This document shows, one piece after another, positions 16,363-24,685 of a stretch of DNA of 64,000 bases (positions within the stretch are counted from its first letter, which is position 1; the number at the start of each line of letters is the position of its first letter). A program made the position numbers and the translations under genes. Origin of the DNA: Candidatus Saccharimonadota bacterium (GTDB taxonomy: Bacteria; Patescibacteriota; Saccharimonadia; Saccharimonadales; Saccharimonadaceae); NCBI GenBank assembly GCA_028288995.1, contig JAQGHF010000003.1, forward strand, positions 124,001 to 188,000, written 5' to 3'. Below the pieces are notes generated by a model. It did no database searches and was not told where the DNA came from. It saw only the letters and a list, made by a program, of their open reading frames with translations.

Positions 16363-17502
16363 TTAGAGCGGTGCAGGTTGTGATGCGTAGAACAAAATGA
16401 TGCCATGTACGATCAATCGTAAGCCTTTTATAAGCTGATCTACGCCACTGATAATGACTTCAATCGCTGTCATGAGATAGAGGAAAAAATATAACGACGG
16501 CAAGACAATACTAAATCTCAATTTATCGCCTATACGTGACGCCTCATCAGACCAAATTGCTGCGAAAAACCAGACAACAACAACGAGCCACCCAAACAAC
16601 AGCAGAGCTGTATTTTGTAGCGTTGCTGCCATATACATACTGTACGATGCGTACAGTACCAGACCAATACCAGTGAGGTAAAATAGCGTTAACTCTTTTA
16701 AAGCTCTTTTCCTAAGTAGCAATAACTGAAAAGTAGGTATGACTCGGACAGATACCCGACTGTCGTATATGTAGCGCGTACGTACGGATACGCCTTTATT
16801 CATAAGCACGGGACTTTCGTACATAGCGTTGCAGACAGTATCGGGGCGGTTGTTTCCGGTTGGTAATCGTCCAATTTTCAAAAGTGAGGCTACTTTTCTC
16901 AGAAGCCGCCGACTTGTCTCTGGAAAATATCGTAATGTTGCCGTGAGGTTTTGTGAGGAAGAGAGACTCTCACCAAAAAGAAGTGCCGCTTTACTTTGTG
17001 AAGTACCCAGTGCCTTAAAGTGAGCGACAGCCTCCTTTATGAATGTCTTTGAAAGTATGCTGTCTGATCGAATCGTTAAAATAATATCCCCACGCTGACT
17101 TTTTCTATATGCCTGCTGAAGTGACACATGGACAGTGTCAGATTTTCGTTTGTTGTAGACATATAAACGAGCCGTCGGATGATCCTGATGAAACAGTGCC
17201 AGCATCGCCCTTGTCTGATCAGTTGACTTGTTATTTACGATAACAATATCGTACTGACGATATCGATTCTTAAGGATACTTGCTAAACAATCCGACACAA
17301 CCGAAGCGCTATTTTTGGCATATACCAACACGGTGACGTGTGGACGGTTTCTTTGTAGTCGTCGTGTCTGAACCTCGATGACTTTCCGCTGCCTAGTCAT
17401 CCATACGTCATAAAAGGACCCGGCAATAATGAGGAGAAGACACACGCCCAGCAGCACCAAAGTTCCTGTTTCAAGTAGTTTGCCTATGATATAGCCGTTC
17501 AT
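16363..17502 (-). CDS. Divergent GT2-like membrane glycosyltransferase
   Basis: 379 aa; ATG 17502 overlaps the sortase stop (ATGA), which fixes the start. An N-terminal helix (about 6-28), a GT-A domain starting TVLVYAKN with VIVNNKSTDQT, then two or three C-terminal helices. The usual DxD is replaced by RSDS, no clear ED is found and QxxRW is absent, so catalytic activity is doubtful or uses a different base. Coupling to a sortase gene is unusual and suggests it modifies or exports part of the sorted surface structure. Confidence 0.6.
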   Translation of the reverse strand: MNGYIIGKLLETGTLVLLGVCLLLIIAGSFYDVWMTRQRKVIEVQTRRLQRNRPHVTVLVYAKNSASVVSDCLASILKNRYRQYDIVIVNNKSTDQTRAMLALFHQDHPTARLYVYNKRKSDTVHVSLQQAYRKSQRGDIILTIRSDSILSKTFIKEAVAHFKALGTSQSKAALLFGESLSSSQNLTATLRYFPETSRRLLRKVASLLKIGRLPTGNNRPDTVCNAMYESPVLMNKGVSVRTRYIYDSRVSVRVIPTFQLLLLRKRALKELTLFYLTGIGLVLYASYSMYMAATLQNTALLLFGWLVVVVWFFAAIWSDEASRIGDKLRFSIVLPSLYFFLYLMTAIEVIISGVDQLIKGLRLIVHGIILFYASQPAPL

Positions 17503-18089
17503 GTTTTTTGCGCTCCAGTGAATCGGAATGATACTAAAGTACGATATGCGTCCCATGGTCCAGAGCACGTTTGCAGTACTAACGTAGGTGCTCCATCGAC
17601 GCGGAGAATACTGATATCGGTAGGTGAAACGTCTTGCTTTGACTCATAGATATAATGGAAGGAATAGCCCGAATCGGTATAGATCGTCGCATCGCTACCA
17701 CCTGTCACCTCGCCAAGTCGACCAAATACCGCACGCCGCGCATGTCCATAAATGAGCGTCACTCCATTGTTATCGTTAACTGGCACTGACGCATCGGCGT
17801 AAAATGCCCGCTCGTTATCAAGCGTCCAGGTACCATCAGATGGATTATATGACCCAACCCCAACGCTCACATCAACCCCGATACTCGGTATAACGATCCG
17901 TGTGGGTATACCAGATGTTGCAGCAATCGGCTTCATGACCTTCGCGACGATGGGGGTTGATATAGTAGTCATCGCCGCCGCTGGGGGCGCTATATGGAAC
18001 ATGTATAGTACATAAAAAGTCATGCCGACTACAAGATTGATAACCCCAAAGACGGAATAAAATACTCCCTTGCTTGCGACATGACTCAT
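17499..18089 (-). CDS. Sortase (class E/F-like transpeptidase)
   Basis: 196 aa. An N-terminal membrane anchor (about 8-31) precedes a sortase beta-barrel. The catalytic His is H116 in YGHA, the nucleophile C175 in LQTCSG and the Arg R183 in DAYR, the full triad. It should cut LPxTG-type signals on the outer membrane face and attach proteins to peptidoglycan or polymerise them. The LPQTS protein directly upstream (18111-18659) is the obvious substrate. An inverted repeat (ataccg-N10-cggtat, 18088-18109) spans the start codon and may be an operator. Confidence 0.88.
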   Translation of the reverse strand: MSHVASKGVFYSVFGVINLVVGMTFYVLYMFHIAPPAAAMTTISTPIVAKVMKPIAATSGIPTRIVIPSIGVDVSVGVGSYNPSDGTWTLDNERAFYADASVPVNDNNGVTLIYGHARRAVFGRLGEVTGGSDATIYTDSGYSFHYIYESKQDVSPTDISILRVDGAPTLVLQTCSGPWDAYRTLVSFRFTGAQKT

Positions 18090-18109
18090 ACCGTATATAT
18101 TTCCGGTAT
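18088..18109. promoter_or_regulatory. Inverted repeat at the sortase start
   Basis: ataccg-N10-cggtat overlaps the first base pairs of the sortase gene and ends just before the stop of the upstream sorted protein. It could be an operator or an mRNA structure controlling sortase translation. Confidence 0.35.
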
Positions 18110-18110
18110 A

Positions 18111-18659
18111 TTACGAATTTAATCGACGGTAGATAGTTGCACCAAGATACGTTGCTGCAGCTCCAATACCTAGCGCTGCCAAGACAATCGCAAGGATAGG
18201 GCTAAAGGAATCGCCGCTCGTCTGTGGCAAAGCGGCAACAGCTGCACCACTGCCCGTCTGTGGCTGCACCGGTGTTACGGGCGTTACAGGTGTTGCAGGT
18301 GTTGCCGGAACAGTTGCGACTGCGACACATGTTTTTGTATAACCAGTATTGGTGATTGATACATCAAAGACCGTGCCATTACTATTGGTTACTTGACCAG
18401 AGATAGCGCCACCGCCCTGTGAATTGCCGCTATTCGTGACAGTACCAGATGTCGATGTTTGGTCGTTGTCATTAACGATCGTGACATCGTTTTCATTTTG
18501 CACCGTACAGGTGAATTTCGTTTGCGATATACATTGGTTATTCGAGTCCGGACCCGTATATCCTATCGCACACGTTCCAAGTGCCGCCGCTGGCAAGGCA
18601 AAAGCAAATGGCATTAGGGCTACAATTGCTGTTAGTATTATTCGCTTCATTCTTTTCAT
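18111..18659 (-). CDS. LPXTG-type sorted surface protein with a TGPDSNNQ module
   Basis: 182 aa. Signal peptide (about 1-27), one TGPDSNNQ module (about 34-104, with four cysteines that could form disulfides), a PATPVTPVTPVQP linker, then a complete sorting signal: LPQTS (144-148), a hydrophobic helix (about 154-175) and the tail RRLNS. It is the likely substrate of the neighbouring sortase and could serve as the wall-linked base for the anchorless TGPDSNNQ protein at 15029-15610. GGAGG precedes the ATG. Confidence 0.8.
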   Translation of the reverse strand: MKRMKRIILTAIVALMPFAFALPAAALGTCAIGYTGPDSNNQCISQTKFTCTVQNENDVTIVNDNDQTSTSGTVTNSGNSQGGGAISGQVTNSNGTVFDVSITNTGYTKTCVAVATVPATPATPVTPVTPVQPQTGSGAAVAALPQTSGDSFSPILAIVLAALGIGAAATYLGATIYRRLNS

Positions 18660-18771
18660 AACTCCTCCTTATGGTTAAGCTGTAGAACTTTTAGCGCGCA
18701 AGTTGTGTGTCTTTGTAAGCTCATCATAGATCCAGAAAAATAGTTTGTAAATAGATCGAATTATGGTATTG

Positions 18772-18790
18772 CTTAACACACTCTGTTAAG
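18772..18790. promoter_or_regulatory. Inverted repeat in the promoter region of the sorted-protein gene
   Basis: CTTAACA-N5-TGTTAAG, a perfect 7-bp repeat between the Nramp-like stop and the sorted-protein gene. It lacks a T tract, so an operator is likelier than a terminator. Confidence 0.4.
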
Positions 18791-18838
18791 AGCGTGAAAA
18801 ATCGATGAAGACAAAAGAGTGCGTAATGCGGGTATGCG

Positions 18839-20215
18839 CTATGGCAAAATAAATGATTTTAGCAGCAGCAATGCAAATATACCCATCACGGCAAATGCAG
18901 CCCAAAGCCCCAGCTTTGACCAGAATCCACTCTTGTAGTCGCCCATGATATCTTTACGACTTGATAGCTTCGCAATGAAGAAGATGAGTGGTACGGCAGC
19001 GATACCGTTGAGTACCGCGGTAAAGATCAGTGCCTTAATAGGATCAAGCCCAATGAAGTTAAATGATAATCCTACTAATGTACCAATAACGATAATGATG
19101 TAGAACTCGCGGGCTTGCTTGAATCGACGAAACAATCCCTCTTTCCAGTTGAAAGTTTCAGCAATTGCATATGATGAGGATCCCGCAAGGACAGGAACAC
19201 TCAGCAGTCCGATACCAATCACACCAACTGCGAAGATTACCTTTGAGATGTAGCCTGCATTCGGGAAACCTTGGACAAGCGGCTCAATCGCCTTTGCAGC
19301 GTCTGCAGCACTGTTAATGTTCGTAAGACCGTGTGAACCAAGGACAACTGCACCGACGACAATAATGAACCATGCAGTCACATTCGAAAACAACATACCT
19401 ACGACGGTATCAATGCGAAGGCGTCGAAGGTATCGTCGAGAGATCTTTGGGATGCCGCCCTTTTGTGCCAGGCGGTGCTCGGATATCTCGTCTTCAACCA
19501 CATTACTTGCCTGCCAAAAGAACAAGTATGGTGAAATAGTCGTTCCAAAGATAGCAACAATCATATACAAGAATTCTTGGTTGAATTCGATGTGCGGCAT
19601 CAGCGTTGCTTTCAACACATCAAGCCACGGCACATGGACAAGGAATGCAGTAATAAAGTACGAAAACAGCGCTAGGGCAAGCCACTTCAAAATACGCACA
19701 TACATACGATATGGGACAAAGATCTCAAGAAGCAACATAATAAGCGCAAACCCTACAGCGAGTATTGGAAATGAGATCCAAGGAACAATGAGTTGCGTGC
19801 TAGCTGCCATCGCACCGATATCTGAACCGATATTAAAGGTGTTAGCTGCAACAACGAGCAAGACAACTGGGAAGAGGACTTTTTTAGAATAATTATCGCG
19901 AATAATGGCAGCGAGACCTTTACCAGTGACAGCTCCTACCCTTGCACAAGCCTCTTGAACGGCAGTCATCAAAGGATACGTAAATAACATCGTCCATGGC
20001 AGTTGTAGACCAAACTGAGCCCCTGCTTGCGTGTAGGTTGCAATACCAGAAGGATCATCGTCTGCGGCACCTGTGACAACGCCAGGACCTATAATGCGCA
20101 TAAACCTGCCGAAGCCCTTTTTCTTTTTCGGTAAAGGTGGACTAAACGGAGGTTTTAATAGCTCATCTTCTACGTCGCGGATCTGTTCATCAGGAGTTTC
20201 AATTCGTAGAGCCAT
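18839..20215 (-). CDS. Nramp-related divalent metal ion transporter
   Basis: 458 aa, about 11-12 helices. Helix 1 has the Nramp-type break ADDDPSGIATYTQAG, in place of the DPGN of Mn/Fe transporters, and the helix-6 region reads TTISPYLFFWQASNVVEDE, without the MPH metal-binding methionine motif. These changes match the Nramp-related group, which includes Mg2+ transporters, so the ion may not be Mn or Fe. The acidic N-terminus and PPFSPPLPKKKKG lie in the cytosol. It is 12 bp downstream of the DUF916-like gene on the same strand. Confidence 0.82.
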   Translation of the reverse strand: MALRIETPDEQIRDVEDELLKPPFSPPLPKKKKGFGRFMRIIGPGVVTGAADDDPSGIATYTQAGAQFGLQLPWTMLFTYPLMTAVQEACARVGAVTGKGLAAIIRDNYSKKVLFPVVLLVVAANTFNIGSDIGAMAASTQLIVPWISFPILAVGFALIMLLLEIFVPYRMYVRILKWLALALFSYFITAFLVHVPWLDVLKATLMPHIEFNQEFLYMIVAIFGTTISPYLFFWQASNVVEDEISEHRLAQKGGIPKISRRYLRRLRIDTVVGMLFSNVTAWFIIVVGAVVLGSHGLTNINSAADAAKAIEPLVQGFPNAGYISKVIFAVGVIGIGLLSVPVLAGSSSYAIAETFNWKEGLFRRFKQAREFYIIIVIGTLVGLSFNFIGLDPIKALIFTAVLNGIAAVPLIFFIAKLSSRKDIMGDYKSGFWSKLGLWAAFAVMGIFALLLLKSFILP

Positions 20216-20227
20216 ACTAGTAATCTA

Positions 20228-21238
20228 TTAGCGTCGATAGCGGCTATTGCCGTTCATTCGGTTACGAAGACGACGTCGCATACGGCTACGGATGAAGAAG
20301 ACAATGAAGATAATCAGACCAATGAGCACAACGAGCGCAATGATAGCGCCGATGATGTAGCTTTGTGGAATCACCCAGAAAGACTTAGAGATATCGATAG
20401 TTGTGTTCTTTTGTCCGTAGGTTAATGTTCCAGTCACGGTATAGTATCCAAATGTACCAATGCTCTTCAAAGGAACATCCCAACGACGTGCGCCATCGGG
20501 GAGAATCTGATCACGAGGATCAGTCACGTTGAAGTCTGTCTCATAGACGATTTTTTTGCCGTTCTTTACTGAGATCTTACCGAATGGACCTTCTTGGATG
20601 TTTCCCTTATTCTCGAAACGAACTAACACGCTGAGGTTATCGGGGTTTTGGAAGGTTGTTCCTGTGTGGCTATTCTGTTGCACGTCAAAGTTTGTCAGGT
20701 TAAGTAGTTCAGTTGTAGGACCAGGAACCGTCAAAAGGATAATTGATGCAACATTAGGACTCAAGTTGACCTGTCCACCATCGCTTGGAGAGGTTGGTGC
20801 AAAACGAACTGCGCCAAAGTATCCACCGGCTTGCGTGCCTGCTGGAACGGTAATAACAACATTAATAGTGACCGATTTGTTGGCAGGGATTGTTGTGTCG
20901 GGGATTTTTGTTAGAAAACGTTTTAGGCTGTGTGTTGGTGCATACGTATTCGCATCCAAGATAAGCGCAGGCGTGCCTTTCTCATCAGCTGAAATGAAGT
21001 CGTTCTCGATTGGACTAACGGTGATCGGTGCGTTAGTAAGGTTCGTTATTGTCATCTGTACAGTTTTAACGCTACCTGGCTCAATCTGAATATCGGTACG
21101 TACTGGTGATGCTTTAATAACGTTTGTTGATGTCGTGGCAGCTTGAGCAAATGTCTGAGAGCTGAAGAGTAGAGCAAATGCGAATGCGGCTACCGTCACC
21201 ATCCCAACACTCTTTCGGATACGTTGTTTTGTTAACAC
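20228..21238 (-). CDS. DUF916-like surface protein with C-terminal membrane helix
   Basis: 336 aa from GTG 21238. The ORF track begins at ATG 21274, but that codon lies inside an extended -10 box; GTG 21238 has AAGGGA 6 nt upstream. Signal peptide, then two Ig-like beta-sandwich domains (about 40-155 and 160-280): IEPGSVKTVQMTITNLTNAPITV and VPAGTQAGGYFGAVRF are typical of DUF916-type proteins. A C-terminal helix (about 290-315) is followed by a very basic Arg tail. In Firmicutes such proteins pair with WxL proteins in cell-surface complexes, as seems to be the case here. Confidence 0.7.
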   Translation of the reverse strand: MLTKQRIRKSVGMVTVAAFAFALLFSSQTFAQAATTSTNVIKASPVRTDIQIEPGSVKTVQMTITNLTNAPITVSPIENDFISADEKGTPALILDANTYAPTHSLKRFLTKIPDTTIPANKSVTINVVITVPAGTQAGGYFGAVRFAPTSPSDGGQVNLSPNVASIILLTVPGPTTELLNLTNFDVQQNSHTGTTFQNPDNLSVLVRFENKGNIQEGPFGKISVKNGKKIVYETDFNVTDPRDQILPDGARRWDVPLKSIGTFGYYTVTGTLTYGQKNTTIDISKSFWVIPQSYIIGAIIALVVLIGLIIFIVFFIRSRMRRRLRNRMNGNSRYRR

Positions 21239-21269
21239 ACTATATTTCCCTTTTACGTAATTACTTTCC

Positions 21270-21298
21270 ATCATAACAGGTGTGCTTATGTTTGGAAA
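21270..21298 (-). promoter_or_regulatory. Promoter of the DUF916-like gene
   Basis: Minus strand TTTCCA, 17 nt, TATGAT preceded by TGT (extended -10). The -10 covers the ORF-track start codon, which moves the true start downstream to GTG 21238. Confidence 0.6.
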
Positions 21299-21312
21299 TG
21301 TTATTTATATAA

Positions 21313-21341
21313 AACAGCACCCCTATAAAAGGAGTGCTGTT
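21313..21341 (-). terminator. Terminator of the 374-aa WxL-like gene
   Basis: 8-bp perfect stem (aacagcac / gtgctgtt) followed on the minus strand by TTTTATAT, directly beyond the stop at 21359. Confidence 0.75.
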
Positions 21342-21358
21342 ATTGAGTGAGTTCAAGA

Positions 21359-22483
21359 CTAGAACTTACCAGTTGCGATCATACTCAAACTTGTTGAGTA
21401 GTTACCCGCTGGAGTGCTGTTTGAAACACTCGCACCGAACGTAAGATCCATGTTTTGGTTATTTGCTGGAAGACTATTAGTATCGAGGAATGCATCTCCG
21501 ATAGGGCTTGTTACACCAGTTGTGTTGTTTGCAAGATAGTTGAATGTATACGTTGATCCGTTGTAAGAACCAGCTGGACGAATTGTACCGTTTGGATTTG
21601 ATCCAGTACCACTTGCTGTACCAGTCTTTACACCGAAGAGTGCATCACCGGCAGTGATACCAGCTGTGAGTGCAGGTGCAATGTCACAAGCAGCTGCGCC
21701 GACGCGCTTTAGTCCACCACAGTCGGTTGCACTCTTTAAGTAAACAACTGCACCCGTCGCAGCGTTCGTTGAGATCTGTGTGTAGAGGACACCCGTACTG
21801 ACAGCTGTTGTTGTAAGGGCTTTTGTACTACCTACTGTCTCACCAAGTGTGAGTACCGGGAGGTGTGACGCTGCGTCACCACAGTTAGCAGTGATTGTCA
21901 CGTTCGCGACACAGAAAGTCATGCTTTCTAGGACGGCACCCGAGACACCGATAGTAGGTGTGATTGAGATTGCCACGCCACCATTATCGACACCTGCAGT
22001 ACCCGCTGTGTCAGCTGTTGCAGCAGATGCGTCTACATACGTTGCAATACGTGCATAGACTGGACCGGCTGCAGTTGGGTTGGTGATACCGTTGATATCG
22101 ACAGAGATATTTGCACTCGCTGCAATTGTCCCAGCAACAACAACACTATTTGCCGTAGGGGTTGTTACAGTAGTAAAGCCACTTGTTGTCGACGCTGCGC
22201 CAGTTGTCACGAAGCCGGTTGGCGCCGTACAGGCTGTTGCAGTATCAGGACTGTTACTACAGAAGATAATGCCAAAAGCACCACCACCAACAGATGAACC
22301 TGGTACGGTAAATTTAACTTGATAGGTGACATTCGACGCACCCGCCGATGAACTACTTAACCCAATTGATCGTTGTGTTACTTGAGCGGCCGAAACCAAC
22401 CCCGGTACTATAACAGCGACAGACAACACTACTGCAGCAATAAAGTATGCTGCTCGATCTCTTACCACTTTTAATATGCTCAT
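21359..22483 (-). CDS. WxL-like secreted surface protein A
   Basis: 374 aa; ATG 22483 has GAGGG 6 nt upstream and replaces the longer GTG start. Signal peptide (about 1-33) then Ser/Thr/Ala/Val-rich beta-sandwich sequence starting RSIGLSSSSAG. The C-terminal strand NSTPAGNYSTSLSMIATGKF matches the closing AGxYxxxLxW-type strand of WxL domains, though without the Trp-x-Leu pair. Three related proteins (24686, 25889, 27731) share the same start and end pattern, so these are paralogues. Likely a wall-associated, non-covalently held surface component. Confidence 0.65.
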   Translation of the reverse strand: MSILKVVRDRAAYFIAAVVLSVAVIVPGLVSAAQVTQRSIGLSSSSAGASNVTYQVKFTVPGSSVGGGAFGIIFCSNSPDTATACTAPTGFVTTGAASTTSGFTTVTTPTANSVVVAGTIAASANISVDINGITNPTAAGPVYARIATYVDASAATADTAGTAGVDNGGVAISITPTIGVSGAVLESMTFCVANVTITANCGDAASHLPVLTLGETVGSTKALTTTAVSTGVLYTQISTNAATGAVVYLKSATDCGGLKRVGAAACDIAPALTAGITAGDALFGVKTGTASGTGSNPNGTIRPAGSYNGSTYTFNYLANNTTGVTSPIGDAFLDTNSLPANNQNMDLTFGASVSNSTPAGNYSTSLSMIATGKF

Positions 22484-22523
22484 TTTTTCCCTCACGCTCC
22501 TCACGTTCACTTTCCTAGGAATT

Positions 22524-22553
22524 AGTGTGCCTGATTTTGCTTATGTTTGTCAA
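22524..22553 (-). promoter_or_regulatory. Possible promoter of WxL-like gene A
   Basis: Perfect TTGACA -35 with an 18-nt spacer to a weak -10 (CACACT) on the minus strand, about 40 nt before the start. Confidence 0.35.
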
Positions 22554-22589
22554 GCGTTTTTAAGCAAGGTTATCCACGAATAAAATAAA

Positions 22590-23516
22590 CTATTCTTCTT
22601 TGTATGCTGCTTGCTCTTTTGCCATCTTATTTCGAAGTGACACAAGTTGGCTACGTCGACCTAGCCAATAGGCTGGAAATAGCAGTACAACAGCAATAAC
22701 AGCAGGTATCCACAATATCTTTGTTGTCGCTGTCGTTGGACCAGTAGCTGCAGGTGCTGTCGCGTCGACCTTTCCGTTGCTAAGCCCAATTACCTGTAAG
22801 AAAGCGCTGACACCGTTAACGTCGGTAACCTTGATGTTGATCTGATAAATACCCGCCTTTTTATAGGTATGCGCAATATCCACCAGTCCTGCGAGAGGCT
22901 GGCTCTTGAGTTCTGTTGCCGTACCGTCACCCCAGTCGATGCTGAAGGCGTATGGTCCCGTTCCACCAGAAAGTTGTAGCGGCCAGGTTAACTCATTACC
23001 AGCGTTAGCAGCACGTCGGCCGTATGAGCTTGTTAATGTAATCAATGCACCAAAGGCGCTAAACTGTGTATTCGTGTAATTAACAGTTGCAATATTTGAG
23101 ACTGGACCAGCTTGATCGAGTTCGTCATATACAAGCGAACTCAATTCATTGGTGCCCGAGAATAGACTCACTTGTACACTAAAACTGCCGTTCGTACACA
23201 TCACAGAGCCCACCATCACACTGTTGTCATAGACTTGTACGAGCAATCCGTTTGGACATATACCATTTACTGTTGTTGGCGACGACGAGAATGACGAACC
23301 GTTGCCAGGTGTGCTAATAGTTGCCCCCTGCGCAGGCGGTGCCTGTAGTTTTGTAGCCGCAATACCATACGAACCGGGCATTGGAGCAGGCGTAGGAATC
23401 TGCGTGATCGCCAATGCCCTATTAGTGTGTGCCAAGGAAACAAAGAGCGCCAGTAGACACGCCGCAATAATAATCGGGAGTGTCCACTGTGCGCTAAAAC
23501 GAATCTTATTTACCAT
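22590..23516 (-). CDS. PKD-domain surface protein with C-terminal membrane anchor
   Basis: 308 aa. Signal peptide or anchor (about 11-35), an Ig-like segment (about 60-150) and a PKD domain (about 155-245) with the typical FSIDWGDGTAT and AHTYKKAGIYQINIKVTD strands. A helix (about 266-285) and a charged cytosolic tail follow. PKD domains mediate protein or glycan binding outside cells. It sits between two WxL-like and DUF916-like genes on the same strand and may be part of the same complex. Confidence 0.75.
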   Translation of the reverse strand: MVNKIRFSAQWTLPIIIAACLLALFVSLAHTNRALAITQIPTPAPMPGSYGIAATKLQAPPAQGATISTPGNGSSFSSSPTTVNGICPNGLLVQVYDNSVMVGSVMCTNGSFSVQVSLFSGTNELSSLVYDELDQAGPVSNIATVNYTNTQFSAFGALITLTSSYGRRAANAGNELTWPLQLSGGTGPYAFSIDWGDGTATELKSQPLAGLVDIAHTYKKAGIYQINIKVTDVNGVSAFLQVIGLSNGKVDATAPAATGPTTATTKILWIPAVIAVVLLFPAYWLGRRSQLVSLRNKMAKEQAAYKEE

Positions 23517-23565
23517 GCTTGTGTTTATTGTAGCGTGCTGACGCTATATTCAAAAGGATTAGGGG

Positions 23566-24630
23566 TTATCTTCGACGGCGAAGTGATCGTCGTGATTGCA
23601 TACCAGTCAACTGACGACGGATACCCACATAGAGTCGCCAAACTACGATGATAATGATTGCAAGAAGGACGAGGAAGGTAATGACGAACCAAAGTGGCAA
23701 ATACCAGAATGAAGCCGCACCCGTAATTTCCTGCGTTAAGTTACCGTTCTGACCATAGAAAAGATCAAGCGTTGCGTGATAGTACCCTGGCCATAGCCCC
23801 GGTGATACACAGCTTGATGCCGTTGTCTTTGTTCCACTAAAATCAACATTTTGTGATGCGAGTTTTATACAGGCAGTGTAGGTTCGAGTCTGACCAATTA
23901 ACGCCAGTGACCCTGTAGGGTTCACCTCGGTAATTTTTGTTTCTCGTCCAAATAGATCCTTCAAGGTAATACTACCGGCTGGAGCTTCAGTCACATTACC
24001 AGTGTTCTCAAGTGTATAACCGATGGTCATTGGTTGTTTATCTAAAATAGATTGATAGCCCGAGATATCACCCTTTGCTGAGTCGTCATATGCACCGAAT
24101 TTTTTCAATGCGAGATTCTCGGTTACCTGACCGGGAATTTGCGTAAAGACCAGCGTGACACCAGATGCGCTCAAACCAACGTTACCACCTCCAGACGGAG
24201 CACCTGCCGAATACACAATAGCACTATAGTAACTACCCGCACCGTGGTTAGCTGGGATCTTCACACTTATGTTCAATGTCTTGCTTGCACCCGCAGGCAC
24301 TGAAACGGTTTCTGGCACAGTTAGGTAAGACTTTAGTGACCAGGTTGTTTGTGCCGTATTCGGATCCAAAAACAGCTTCGGCGTACCGCCATTGTCAGTA
24401 AACGTGAAGTCTACAACTCGTAAAGTTAGATCAAGTGAGTTTGTTGCATCAAGGTTTCGAATAACGAGCGTGTCATCCACTGATTTTCCTGGTTCAATGA
24501 CGTATGACTTTTTCGGCGTAATACTGAGCGCTGCTGATGACTGGGCATTTGCAGGCACTGCAGGCAATAAATAAACGGCACCCAGCAATATAACGACAGC
24601 GACTAAGACGATGCTCTTAAGGTGTTTCAT
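23566..24630 (-). CDS. DUF916-like surface protein, second copy
   Basis: 354 aa. Signal peptide (about 1-29), two Ig-like domains starting YVIEPGKSVDDTLVIRNLDATNS and VPAGASKTLNISVKIPANHGAGSYYSAIVY, a cysteine-containing loop, then a C-terminal helix (about 310-335) and an Arg-rich tail (RRSLRRRR). Its layout is the same as that of the protein at 20228-21238, so the two are paralogues, each next to WxL-like genes. Probably a membrane-tethered partner of the secreted WxL-like proteins. Confidence 0.7.
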   Translation of the reverse strand: MKHLKSIVLVAVVILLGAVYLLPAVPANAQSSAALSITPKKSYVIEPGKSVDDTLVIRNLDATNSLDLTLRVVDFTFTDNGGTPKLFLDPNTAQTTWSLKSYLTVPETVSVPAGASKTLNISVKIPANHGAGSYYSAIVYSAGAPSGGGNVGLSASGVTLVFTQIPGQVTENLALKKFGAYDDSAKGDISGYQSILDKQPMTIGYTLENTGNVTEAPAGSITLKDLFGRETKITEVNPTGSLALIGQTRTYTACIKLASQNVDFSGTKTTASSCVSPGLWPGYYHATLDLFYGQNGNLTQEITGAASFWYLPLWFVITFLVLLAIIIIVVWRLYVGIRRQLTGMQSRRSLRRRR

Positions 24631-24685
24631 TTGTTTTCATTTCCCTCACGTTTTACTCTTTTTAAGTATAAGCCGTATTGTACCA

